DNA of 9,748 nt from Pseudomonadota bacterium. GTDB lineage: Bacteria > Pseudomonadota > Alphaproteobacteria > Rhizobiales > Xanthobacteraceae. Positions 1 to 6,527 of the stretch are shown here, piece after piece. Numbering within the stretch: position 1 is the stretch's first letter; every line of letters starts with the position of its first letter. Both the position numbers and the translations under genes were made by a program. The notes under the pieces are model-generated. The model had not been told where the DNA came from. It did not search any database and saw nothing but the letters and a program-made list of their open reading frames with translations. The stretch covers positions 1 through 9,748 of the forward strand of contig JAEXHR010000147.1 of NCBI GenBank assembly GCA_023449855.1. The letters are read 5' to 3'.

Positions 1-95
1 CGCCCGGGTGGCCGGGGCGATCCAGTAGACACGAACCTCAGTGATAAAGCCGCATCGCTTGCGTTTGCTGGATCCCTGCATACGCAGGGATAACA
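1..95. repeat. Dispersed palindromic intergenic repeat, left end cut by window
   Basis: The stretch contains nested inverted repeats. GATCCAG at 19-25 is matched by CTGGATC at 68-74, and a tight hairpin TCCCTGC-ATAC-GCAGGGA occupies 73-90. CGCCC at 1-5 can also pair with GGGCG at 15-19. The layout (a GC-rich hairpin, then 'gatccag', a variable middle, 'ctggatccctgc...gcaggga') resembles a dispersed intergenic repeat I associate with Bradyrhizobium-type genomes. That family match is from memory, not a search. It lies just downstream of the dehydrogenase stop codon at 126. No T-run follows the hairpin on either strand, so it is not a classical intrinsic terminator, although it could protect a 3' end. 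Confidence 0.6.
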
Positions 96-125
96 ACCGC
101 GTTTGCGGCAACGCTGGCCAACACA

Positions 126-1562
126 TCACGGCAGTCGCAACACCTTATTCGGATTCATGATCCGCTCGGGATCGATCGCCAGCTTCACCCGCCGCATCAG
201 GTCCATCTCGACTTCCGACGTATAAAGCGGCAGGCGATCGATATGCATGCGGCCGATGCCGTGCTCGGCGCTGATGCTGCCGCCACAAGCCACGCTCTCC
301 TGATGCACGATGGTGTTGGCTTCATGCGCCGCGGCCTCGCGCACTGCGGCATCGCCAATATCATAGGGAAACACCACGATCACATGAACATTGCCGTCGC
401 CCACATGGCCGCAATGCGCAACCTGGGCTTTCGGCAGGCTGCCCTCCAGCCGCCGTGTGACGCGATCAAGAAATTCCGACAGCGCCGAGACCGGCACCGA
501 AGTGTCGTTCGACACTGTAAAACCTTCGCGCTTGTTGGATTCCGAAATCGTATGCCGTAGCTGCCAGATGCGTTCGGCCTTGGCCTGATCGCTCGCAATG
601 ACGGCATCAATGATGAGACCATTCTCCATAGCCGCCGCCAATACCGTCTCCATGCTCTCGACCGCATTCCAGTCCGGCGAACTGTCGGCCAGTTCGAGCA
701 GCACATACCACGGCGCGTCACCGGTCATCGGACTACCGCCGCTCATGCCATGGCACAGCACGATCTGCAGCTGACCGCGCGACATCAGCTCGAACGTTTC
801 GACGCGCCCGCCGGTAACGCGCTGCAACTCCCGCAACAACGCGACGGCCTGATCGACCCGCTCCATCGCGACCATCGCCGTCGCCGACACCGCAAGCTTC
901 GGATAGAGCTTCAGCACCGCCGCCGTGACGATGCCGAGCGTCCCCTCTGCGCCGACGAACAGCTGCTTCAGGTCGTAGCCCGTATTGTCCTTGCGCAGGG
1001 CCTTCAGCCCGTCCCAGATCCGTCCATCGGGCAGCACGACTTCGAGTCCGAGCACCTGTTCGCGCATATTGCCATAGCGCAGCACGCCGGTTCCGCCGGC
1101 ATTGGTCGAGATCAGGCCACCGATCTCGCAACTGCCGACACTGCCGAGCAGCACCGGAAACTGCCGGTCATGGTCATCGGCCAGCGCCCGCATATCGGCG
1201 AGGATGCAGCCGGCGCCCACCGTCATTGCATTGTTGAGCAGATCGACCCGGTGGACCTTGTTCAGCCGCGACACATTGACGATCAACCCCGCCACGCCAT
1301 CCGGCACGATGGCGCCACCGGTAAGGCCGGTATTGCCCGCCTGCGGGACGATCGCGATGCAGTGTTCGCCGCACAACCGAACAACGGCCGAGACCTCCTC
1401 CGTATTTCCCGGCAACGCGACCGCCACCGCATCGCCGCGATAGCGCGCCCGCCAGTCCTGTTCGTAGGGCTCGGCGTCCGCGCCGGTGCGCACATATTTC
1501 TCACCGATGATGTCAGCCAATGCGCGCAGAAAAGCGAGACGATCGAATTCCGGAACAGGCAC
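126..1562 (-). CDS. FAD-linked 2-hydroxyacid dehydrogenase, GlcD / D-2-hydroxyglutarate dehydrogenase type (SlcD-like candidate)
   Basis: This 478-residue flavoprotein of the VAO/PCMH family is expected to oxidise a 2-hydroxyacid to its 2-oxoacid and pass electrons to a membrane or soluble carrier. The FAD-binding half shows GNTGLTGG (76-83), STNAGGTGVLRYGN (152-165) and GAEGTLGIVT (204-213). The C-terminal half shows HCGHVGDGNVH (383-393), AEHGIG (432-437) and a closing NPNK (470-473). H386, H393 and E433 match the metal and substrate ligands of the D-2-hydroxyacid dehydrogenase group. Length is normal for the family and no signal peptide is seen. The start is GTG, with AAAGGA about 7 nt upstream. 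It is the last gene of the unit, 17 bp after the binding-protein gene. Its position with a split ThDP decarboxylase suggests it makes that enzyme's 2-oxoacid. Family assignment is firm; substrate (sulfolactate, lactate, glycolate or other) is open. Confidence 0.9.
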   Translation of the reverse strand: MPVPEFDRLAFLRALADIIGEKYVRTGADAEPYEQDWRARYRGDAVAVALPGNTEEVSAVVRLCGEHCIAIVPQAGNTGLTGGAIVPDGVAGLIVNVSRLNKVHRVDLLNNAMTVGAGCILADMRALADDHDRQFPVLLGSVGSCEIGGLISTNAGGTGVLRYGNMREQVLGLEVVLPDGRIWDGLKALRKDNTGYDLKQLFVGAEGTLGIVTAAVLKLYPKLAVSATAMVAMERVDQAVALLRELQRVTGGRVETFELMSRGQLQIVLCHGMSGGSPMTGDAPWYVLLELADSSPDWNAVESMETVLAAAMENGLIIDAVIASDQAKAERIWQLRHTISESNKREGFTVSNDTSVPVSALSEFLDRVTRRLEGSLPKAQVAHCGHVGDGNVHVIVVFPYDIGDAAVREAAAHEANTIVHQESVACGGSISAEHGIGRMHIDRLPLYTSEVEMDLMRRVKLAIDPERIMNPNKVLRLP

Positions 1563-1579
1563 GCACGAATCCTTTCGAT

Positions 1580-2572
1580 CTATTCAGCCTTCAGGCCCGC
1601 TGCCTGAATGACCGGCCCCCATTTCGCAATTTCAGCTTTGACCTGTGTAGCGAGCTGCGCCGGCGTTGATCCGACCGGCTCGCCGCTGAGCTCGATCAGG
1701 CGCTGCCTGATCTCCGCATCCGCAGTCGCCTTGCGGAATTCGGCGCTCAGGCGTTCGGTCATGGCTGGCGCCATGCCCGGCGGGCCGAAGATTGCATTCC
1801 ATGTATAGGTTTCATAGTCGGGGAAGCCCGACTCCGCCACGGTCGGAATGTCCGGGAACGATCCCGCACGCTTTTTCGTGGTGACGGCGAGCGCCCGCGC
1901 CGTTCCGGCCTTGATGAAGGGCGCGGCGCCGCTAAGCACATCGAACAAAATCGGAATTTGGCCGCCGATCAGATCGTTCATGGCCGGCGCGCCGCCGCGA
2001 TAGGGCACATGCTCCATCTTCACGCCGGCCATCGTCTTCAGCAGTTCACCCGACAGATTCGGCGGCGTGCCGACGCCCGATGAGCCATAGCTGTATTTGC
2101 CGGGGTCCGCTTTCAGCATCGCGATGAGGTCTTTGACATCGGCCGCCTTGGTTTGCGATGACACCAAGAGAACATTCGGCACTGTCACGATCATCGAGAT
2201 CGCCGTGAAATCGGCCACGGGATCGTAAGGCGGCAGCTTCGCCATCAGCGGGTTGATGGTATGGGTGGAGATCGTGCCCATCAGCAGCGTCTGACCATCG
2301 GGCTTCGCGCGCGCGGCGCGCGTGGCGCCGACAACGCCGCCGGCGCCGGTCACGTTTTCAATGACGATGGTCTGGCCGATCTGCTCGGAGACTTTCCGTG
2401 CCACATGACGGCTCACCACATCGGTGGCGCCGCCGGCTGCGAACGGCACGATCAGCGTGATCGGCCCTTTCGGCAGATCCTCCTGCGCCCATGCTTGCGG
2501 GCGCGAAGAGATCACCGCAGCAGCCGCAATGGCGGCCTTGCCGAAATGCCGACGTGTCATGCCTGTCGTCAT
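1580..2572 (-). CDS. Tripartite tricarboxylate transporter substrate-binding protein (TctC/Bug family), Tat-exported
   Basis: This is a 330-residue periplasmic binding protein of the Bug/TctC family, which captures small carboxylates for TctAB-type transporters or acts as a sensor. The N-terminus is a Tat signal: TRRHF (6-10), an Ala-rich hydrophobic stretch and a likely cleavage after AWA (27-29). The mature protein begins with the family block PITLIVPFAAGGATD (37-51). GAGG, the loop YGSSGVGTPPNLSG and HVPYRGGAPAMNDLIGG are also typical of the family. I chose the ATG at 2572 because it places the Tat motif at the N-terminus and has AGGGGTGGAAA upstream. An in-frame ATG at 2674 overlaps the preceding stop as ATGA, but would put 34 unrelated residues before the signal. 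No TctA or TctB membrane genes are nearby, so it is an orphan here. The neighbours suggest it binds the 2-hydroxyacid processed by this unit. Confidence 0.92.
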   Translation of the reverse strand: MTTGMTRRHFGKAAIAAAAVISSRPQAWAQEDLPKGPITLIVPFAAGGATDVVSRHVARKVSEQIGQTIVIENVTGAGGVVGATRAARAKPDGQTLLMGTISTHTINPLMAKLPPYDPVADFTAISMIVTVPNVLLVSSQTKAADVKDLIAMLKADPGKYSYGSSGVGTPPNLSGELLKTMAGVKMEHVPYRGGAPAMNDLIGGQIPILFDVLSGAAPFIKAGTARALAVTTKKRAGSFPDIPTVAESGFPDYETYTWNAIFGPPGMAPAMTERLSAEFRKATADAEIRQRLIELSGEPVGSTPAQLATQVKAEIAKWGPVIQAAGLKAE

Positions 2573-2670
2573 CGTTTCCACCCCTAGATGTTTCCCGTGG
2601 TCGGCATCGGTTGATCCGATGTCCGCCGTCCGTCCCGGCAACAGGGCACAGGAAGCCCTGTTGCCATCGC

Positions 2671-3267
2671 TCAAATCGGTGCGTGGCCGAGTGCCGCGCG
2701 AAAGCGGTTCTTGACATAAATGCCATCACGCGGCGGCAGCACGCGCGGCGCATTCTCCGCTTTCACCTTGATGGTCGCCAGCCTCACACCGTCACGCGAC
2801 GTCAGACGCGTGCGCAGCTCCTCGACACCGGCCATGTCGCGGATTTCCCTGGTCCAGCCGAAGCCGCAGGATTGCGCAACCTTGTCCAGGCTGACGCCCA
2901 TGCCCGCATGGCTCACCTGCATCCCGGTCTCGCCGAAATGGCCGTTGTCGAGCACCGCGATAGTGAGATTGGTCGGCCGGCGCGTGGCGATGGTTGCCAG
3001 CGCGCCCAGGCCCATCAACATCTCGCCATCGCCGGTAACAACCAGCACCGAATGATCCGGCTTTGCCGTCGCGAGACCAAGACCGACCATGGCCGCGCTG
3101 CCCATGGCTGCCCAAAGATAGTAGTTGTTGTCGTGATCGCCGGCCGCCATCACATCGTAAGAGGGCGAACCGAGGCCGGTGACGACCAGCAGATCCTTCC
3201 GTCCGGCCAGCAATGTCTTCACGACTTCGCGACGATCGAGCGCACCGCCAGTATTCACTTCACCCAT
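2671..3267 (-). CDS. ThDP-dependent decarboxylase beta subunit (sulfopyruvate/phosphonopyruvate decarboxylase-like, ComE-type)
   Basis: This 198-residue protein equals only the C-terminal, diphosphate-binding (PP) domain of a thiamine-diphosphate enzyme. The ThDP/Mg motif begins GDG at 79-81, followed by E82 and about 26 residues on by LDNG (106-109). The preceding WAAMGSAAMVGLGLA (52-66) and FGETG (111-115) match the pattern of ComE and phosphonopyruvate decarboxylase C-terminal domains. It should pair with the product of 3255-3794, forming active sites between subunits and decarboxylating a 3-substituted pyruvate to an aldehyde. The ATG start has GGAGAG 6 nt upstream and overlaps the alpha subunit by 13 bp, which fits coupled, balanced translation. 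Annotating it as sulfopyruvate decarboxylase subunit beta is reasonable, but phosphonopyruvate or another 2-oxoacid is possible. Confidence 0.85.
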   Translation of the reverse strand: MGEVNTGGALDRREVVKTLLAGRKDLLVVTGLGSPSYDVMAAGDHDNNYYLWAAMGSAAMVGLGLATAKPDHSVLVVTGDGEMLMGLGALATIATRRPTNLTIAVLDNGHFGETGMQVSHAGMGVSLDKVAQSCGFGWTREIRDMAGVEELRTRLTSRDGVRLATIKVKAENAPRVLPPRDGIYVKNRFRAALGHAPI

Positions 3268-3794
3268 TGTTTCTCTCCGATCAGGCGCTGTCCCAGCAGC
3301 AGGGCACAGGCTGCATCACCGTTGAAGGCCATCGAGGCGGCGCCGCGCAGCAAGGGCGCGACGTCGTCAGGCTTGTCGGCGCGCCAGGTCAGCACGCCCA
3401 TCAGGTTCAGCGCCGGCTGGGTGGCCTGCCCCATCGGATTCTGCCAGCCGTTGAACTCGGCCCAGTCGCCACGCATGGTGACGACCATCAGCAGCGGAAA
3501 CCGCGTGCAGGTCTGCAGCGCCAGCGTGTTGATGCAATTGCCGACGCCGCTCGACTGCATCAGCAGTGCGCCGCGTTCGCCCCCGAGCCACGCACCGGCG
3601 AGATAACCGATGCCCTCTTCTTCGGTGGTGAGCACCACGGAGTTGATCGCATTGTCTTCATTGGCAAGGCGTATGGCCGTAGAATGCCCGGCATCCGGCA
3701 CATAGACGATGTGCTTGACGTCCGCGGCCTTGAGAATGTCGAAGACTTGCTGTTGCCAATCCACCTGCGAACCAGGTGCATGCCCATCACTCAT
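3255..3794 (-). CDS. ThDP-dependent decarboxylase alpha subunit (sulfopyruvate/phosphonopyruvate decarboxylase-like, ComD-type)
   Basis: This 179-residue protein equals the N-terminal pyrimidine-binding (PYR) domain of a ThDP enzyme. VYVPDAGHST (30-39) sits where ComD-type proteins have their 'VP' loop. The run EEEGIGYLAGAWLGG (58-72) carries the glutamate expected to activate the cofactor. LLMQSSGVGNCIN (77-89), MRGDW (107-111) and NPMGQAT (119-125) closely follow the ComD/phosphonopyruvate decarboxylase plan as I know it. Together with the overlapping beta gene it would form one decarboxylase. The ATG at 3794 was chosen because GGAGAG lies upstream and homology begins soon after. The open frame continues to 4244, but that part overlaps the LysR gene and looks non-native. 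It is the first structural gene after the regulator, separated from it by 134 bp. Confidence 0.85.
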   Translation of the reverse strand: MSDGHAPGSQVDWQQQVFDILKAADVKHIVYVPDAGHSTAIRLANEDNAINSVVLTTEEEGIGYLAGAWLGGERGALLMQSSGVGNCINTLALQTCTRFPLLMVVTMRGDWAEFNGWQNPMGQATQPALNLMGVLTWRADKPDDVAPLLRGAASMAFNGDAACALLLGQRLIGEKQWVK

Positions 3795-3928
3795 TCGTCT
3801 CTCTCCGCGTCTCGATTGCGCCTGCCATGCATAGCGCAGCCGAGAGCCGGGATCGCATATCGAATTGCACGAAGAGATATGCCCGAATTTTATCTCTGGC
3901 ACCGCAACATGCCGCGCTGCACATGCGT
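3795..3928 (-). promoter_or_regulatory. Intergenic region between the LysR gene and the decarboxylase genes: candidate operator/promoter
   Basis: This 134-bp gap is the only sizeable one inside the catabolic block and is less GC-rich than its surroundings. It contains a perfect 7-bp inverted repeat, AGAGATA (3873-3879) and TATCTCT (3891-3897), 11 bp apart. A second, overlapping pair is GCATAT (3855-3860) and ATATGC (3877-3882), 16 bp apart. Dyads of this size are typical of LysR-type regulator sites, although the exact T-N11-A form is not met. I could not fix a -35/-10 pair with confidence. The proposal that the upstream LysR protein binds here to control the decarboxylase, binding-protein and dehydrogenase genes is an inference. 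Confidence 0.4.
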
Positions 3929-4861
3929 CTATCGATCGATGAGCATGCGGCCGACCCAGATATTCCGGGCAACGAGATCCGCCGCAATCGCAGTGAATGT
4001 GTCGGCGACGAAGCGGGCCGCCGCGCTGACGGGGCGATCGGCAGGATAAGCCAGCACCAATTTGCGCTCCGGCATCGGCTCGATCAGCGGTGCGGCACAC
4101 AACGCACCGCTCTCCACGAGACCGTGGATGGGAGCGAGCGGCAGCACTGTGGTGCCGACGCCATTGCGAACGAGATCGATCATCGCACCGAACGAGTCCG
4201 CTTCGACACTCGCCAGCAAGTCGATGCCCGCGCTCCGCGCACACTCTTCCATGATGACACGCAAACCATGCCTGCGGCTCGGCAGCACGAGATCTTCGTC
4301 CTTCAAGGTCACGAAGCGGATCGGTCTGTCCATCGTCAGGCCTCGCCCCCGAGCGCTGACCAGAAACAGCTGCTCCATCATCACCGGCACGATACGCAGA
4401 GAGCGGATAGGCTGCGGATCATACGAAACCGCAATCTCCAGTTCGCCGCGTTGCAGCCAATCGAGAAGATGCCCCGTGAAGGCAGACGACAAGCGCACCG
4501 ACAATTGCGGGTGGGCCTGTTTGATCTTGCGAACCAGTGGCACCGTGACGATTTCGGCCACCGTTGGTGTGGTGCCGATCGAGACCTGACCTGTGAATGA
4601 GGTCGCTCCGTTCGACGACACATGCCGGATCGCCTCAAGCTCCGCCATGATCCGGGCCGCGTGATCGAGAACTTCACGGCCCACGGCTGTGATCACCATG
4701 CCGCGACCATGCCGCTCGAACAGTGTCGCACCGAGCTCCTTCTCGAGCAGGCGGATTTGTCTGCTCAAGGCTGGCTGTGCGATCCGTAAGCGATCCGCCG
4801 CCTTGCTCAGACTGCCGAGCTCCGCAACATGGATCAACGTCTTGAGCTGCGCGACGTCCAT
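3929..4861 (-). CDS. LysR-family transcriptional regulator
   Basis: This 310-residue protein has a winged helix-turn-helix at the N-terminus: MDVAQLKTLIHVAELGSL (1-18), then AADRLRIAQPALSRQIRLLE (21-40) and ELGATLFERHGRGM (42-55), the classical LysR signature. The rest, from about residue 90, is a periplasmic-binding-protein-like effector domain (GQVSIGTTPTV near its start). The ATG at 4861 was chosen because the HTH begins directly after it, with GGTGGA about 9 nt upstream. The open frame reaches 5056 but that extension lies inside ubiA. It starts 32 bp after the ubiA stop and points the same way as the genes it may control. The usual LysR arrangement is divergent, so it may be transcribed from ubiA read-through or a weak promoter of its own. 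The effector is likely the substrate or an intermediate of the downstream pathway (inferred). Confidence 0.93.
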   Translation of the reverse strand: MDVAQLKTLIHVAELGSLSKAADRLRIAQPALSRQIRLLEKELGATLFERHGRGMVITAVGREVLDHAARIMAELEAIRHVSSNGATSFTGQVSIGTTPTVAEIVTVPLVRKIKQAHPQLSVRLSSAFTGHLLDWLQRGELEIAVSYDPQPIRSLRIVPVMMEQLFLVSARGRGLTMDRPIRFVTLKDEDLVLPSRRHGLRVIMEECARSAGIDLLASVEADSFGAMIDLVRNGVGTTVLPLAPIHGLVESGALCAAPLIEPMPERKLVLAYPADRPVSAAARFVADTFTAIAADLVARNIWVGRMLIDR

Positions 4862-4893
4862 TCGACTGGTTCCACCCGTGATGGTACGGGCAA

Positions 4894-5829
4894 TCAGCCC
4901 GCACGCAACATGGCATCCACCAGCAATCCTGCAAAGAGCAGCAATCCAGCATCGCGATTGGACTTGAACAGCCGCAGGCACAGCGCGGAATCCTTGATAT
5001 CGATCCGCGTGGTTTGCCAGGCCAGATGCGCAGCAAAAACGATCAGGCCGATCCATGCCGGCCAGCCTGCGCCGGCGAGCCGCAGCGCGACGCTGATCAG
5101 CGCGACCGCCAGACCGTAAAAAATGATCAATGCCGATTGCGTGCGCGCACCGAACAGCAGCGCGGTCGACTTGATACCGATCAGCGCGTCGTCTTCCGTA
5201 TCCTGATGCGCGTAGATCGTATCATAGGCAATCACCCAGCAGATCGAGCCGGCATAGAGCAGCAGCGCCGTCGCGTCGATGCGGCCGAACACGACCGCAA
5301 AGCCCATCAGCGCGCCCCATGAGAACGCGAGGCCGAGCACGCTCTGCGGCCAGTAGGTGATACGCTTCATGAAGGGATAGGCGGCGACGATGGCCAGCGA
5401 GGCGATGCCGGTCGCGATGGCGAAACTGTTGAACTGCAGCAGCACCACGAGGCCGATCAAGGCCTGCAGAACGAGCCAGGCGAACGCCTTCTTCGCCGTC
5501 ACCTGCCCCGCCGGGATTGGCCGCGAACGGGTACGCTCGACCTTGGCATCGAGATCCCTGTCGGTGATGTCGTTCCAGGTGCAGCCGGCGCCGCGCATGA
5601 CGAAAGCGCCGATGAAAAACAGCGCTATCATTTTCAGCAATTGATGAAGATCGTGCGCAGCGCCCGAAGCGAGCGCTGCGGACCACCAGCACGGCATCAG
5701 CAGCAGCCACGAGCCGATCGGACGATCGAAACGCGACAGTCTCAGATACGGGCGCGTCCATAGCGGCGCGACGCGATCGACCCAATTATTGGCGGTCGCG
5801 TCGGCAACACGGGCAGCCGCGTCGCTCAT
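4894..5829 (-). CDS. ubiA: 4-hydroxybenzoate polyprenyltransferase
   Basis: UbiA is an integral inner-membrane enzyme that attaches the polyprenyl tail to 4-hydroxybenzoate in ubiquinone synthesis. The 311-residue product has both Asp-rich Mg/diphosphate motifs: NDITDRDLD (86-94) and DTIYAHQDTEDD (203-214). Substrate-side features are RLSRFDRPIGSWLLLMPCWW (30-49) and RTRSRPI (99-105). Multiple hydrophobic segments, for example near 65-82, 115-135, 140-152 and 165-180, fit the usual multi-helix bundle. Its ATG overlaps the stop of the preceding secreted-protein gene as ATGA, and no good ribosome binding site precedes it, so translation is probably coupled. It has no evident functional tie to the downstream decarboxylase block. 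Confidence 0.96.
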   Translation of the reverse strand: MSDAAARVADATANNWVDRVAPLWTRPYLRLSRFDRPIGSWLLLMPCWWSAALASGAAHDLHQLLKMIALFFIGAFVMRGAGCTWNDITDRDLDAKVERTRSRPIPAGQVTAKKAFAWLVLQALIGLVVLLQFNSFAIATGIASLAIVAAYPFMKRITYWPQSVLGLAFSWGALMGFAVVFGRIDATALLLYAGSICWVIAYDTIYAHQDTEDDALIGIKSTALLFGARTQSALIIFYGLAVALISVALRLAGAGWPAWIGLIVFAAHLAWQTTRIDIKDSALCLRLFKSNRDAGLLLFAGLLVDAMLRAG

Positions 5830-6527
5830 CGGGTGAGAACGTTGCCGTTCAACGTATCGAAGGTGGTGCCGCCGCTCTTGCGGGCGGTGGATGCGTCAGG
5901 CAACGAGGCCGACGAGCCGAGCACGTCGCTGAGACGCGGCGCTGCCATCGGGCCGCCGCCACCGCCATTGCGCTGCTGTTGCGCCACCGAACAAACCTTC
6001 TGGCGCATGCCTTCGGTGTTCTTGTGGCCAGCCTGCATCTGCGCACCCACATTGTCTGGAATGCCGCACTTCGTGGCATTGGCCTTGATGTAGCTGAGCA
6101 TCTTGACCTCGCTCTGCGAGAAGGCCGTGATCAGCTTGCAGGCTTCCTCCGGCGGCGCACGGCGCTCGCTGGCTGCCTTGATCGCTTGGCCGCGCTTTTC
6201 GGCTTCCTGACGCAGTGGAAGAAAACCCTTCATGCAGTCATCGCCGCCGGGAGGCCCGGCCTGCTGTTGCGGCGGCGCGAAACCGCCACCAAGCGGAGCC
6301 GCGCCGCCCGACGGAAATGCGCTGGGAGCGGCGGGCGCACCATTCACCGGCGGGAACGGCGACGCGCTCGCGGGCGCGCCGTTCACGGGCGGGAACGGCG
6401 ATGAATTCGCCGGCGCGGCGCTCTGGCCGGGCAGCGGCGCGGGGAATGCGCCTTGCGCATAAGCACCGGCGATATGCATGGCAAACGCGGCCACGGCGAG
6501 TGGCGCAATGAAACGACGGCTGATCAC
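5826..6527 (-). CDS. Secreted Pro/Gly-rich protein of unknown function with internal tandem repeats
   Basis: I do not recognise a named family. The 233-residue product starts with a signal peptide (ISRRF, a hydrophobic Ala-rich stretch, then AYAQ with cleavage likely after AYA). A low-complexity Pro/Ala/Gly segment follows with two near-identical 13-residue units sharing SPFPPVNGAPA. Next comes a helical core with four spaced cysteines (contexts DDCMKG, EEACKL, ATKCGI, QKVCSV), which could form two disulfides in the periplasm. A Gly-rich linker and a polar tail end the protein. I chose the GTG at 6527 because a perfect GGAGG sits 7 nt upstream; a TTG at 6557 keeps the frame open but lies inside a hairpin. 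It overlaps ubiA by 4 bp and is the first gene of the minus-strand run. Confidence 0.75.
   Translation of the reverse strand: MISRRFIAPLAVAAFAMHIAGAYAQGAFPAPLPGQSAAPANSSPFPPVNGAPASASPFPPVNGAPAAPSAFPSGGAAPLGGGFAPPQQQAGPPGGDDCMKGFLPLRQEAEKRGQAIKAASERRAPPEEACKLITAFSQSEVKMLSYIKANATKCGIPDNVGAQMQAGHKNTEGMRQKVCSVAQQQRNGGGGGPMAAPRLSDVLGSSASLPDASTARKSGGTTFDTLNGNVLTR
6333..6410 (-). repeat. Two tandem 39-bp units inside the secreted-protein gene
   Basis: Units 6333-6371 and 6372-6410 are nearly identical over most of their length, diverging mainly at the high-coordinate end. Each is 39 bp, so the frame is kept and each unit adds 13 residues containing PFPPVNGAPA. A third, decayed unit seems present in the protein as APSAFPSGGAAP. 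The number of copies may vary between strains. Confidence 0.75.

Noticed and set aside
73..90. Intrinsic terminator for the minus-strand unit
   Set aside because: The hairpin is strong but no T-run follows on the minus strand; it fits better as part of a dispersed repeat.
750..1607. 285-codon plus-strand open frame antisense to the dehydrogenase
   Set aside because: Arg/His/Gln-rich composition with no motifs, entirely covered by a gene with clear family motifs.
2491..3606. 371-codon plus-strand open frame antisense to the decarboxylase and binding-protein genes
   Set aside because: Its translation is rich in Arg, His, Gln and Pro with no recognisable domain, and it mirrors three well-supported genes; this is a high-GC shadow frame.
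3213..4049. 278-codon plus-strand open frame across the decarboxylase alpha gene and the regulator end
   Set aside because: Low-information composition, no plausible domain, and opposite to two supported genes.
3795..4244. N-terminal extension of the decarboxylase alpha subunit up to 4244
   Set aside because: The added residues overlap the LysR gene, look non-native, and the ATG at 3794 has a good ribosome binding site directly before the conserved domain.
4875..4890. Small hairpin CCCGT/ACGGG between ubiA and the LysR gene as a terminator
   Set aside because: Only a 5-bp stem with no T-run; it overlaps the likely ribosome binding site of the regulator.
4862..5056. N-terminal extension of the LysR protein into ubiA
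   Set aside because: LysR proteins begin at the helix-turn-helix, which starts right after the ATG at 4861; the extension overlaps ubiA and is Cys-rich and unlike the family.
6333..6410. CRISPR-like direct repeats
   Set aside because: The two 39-bp units are back to back without spacers and keep the reading frame of a protein gene.
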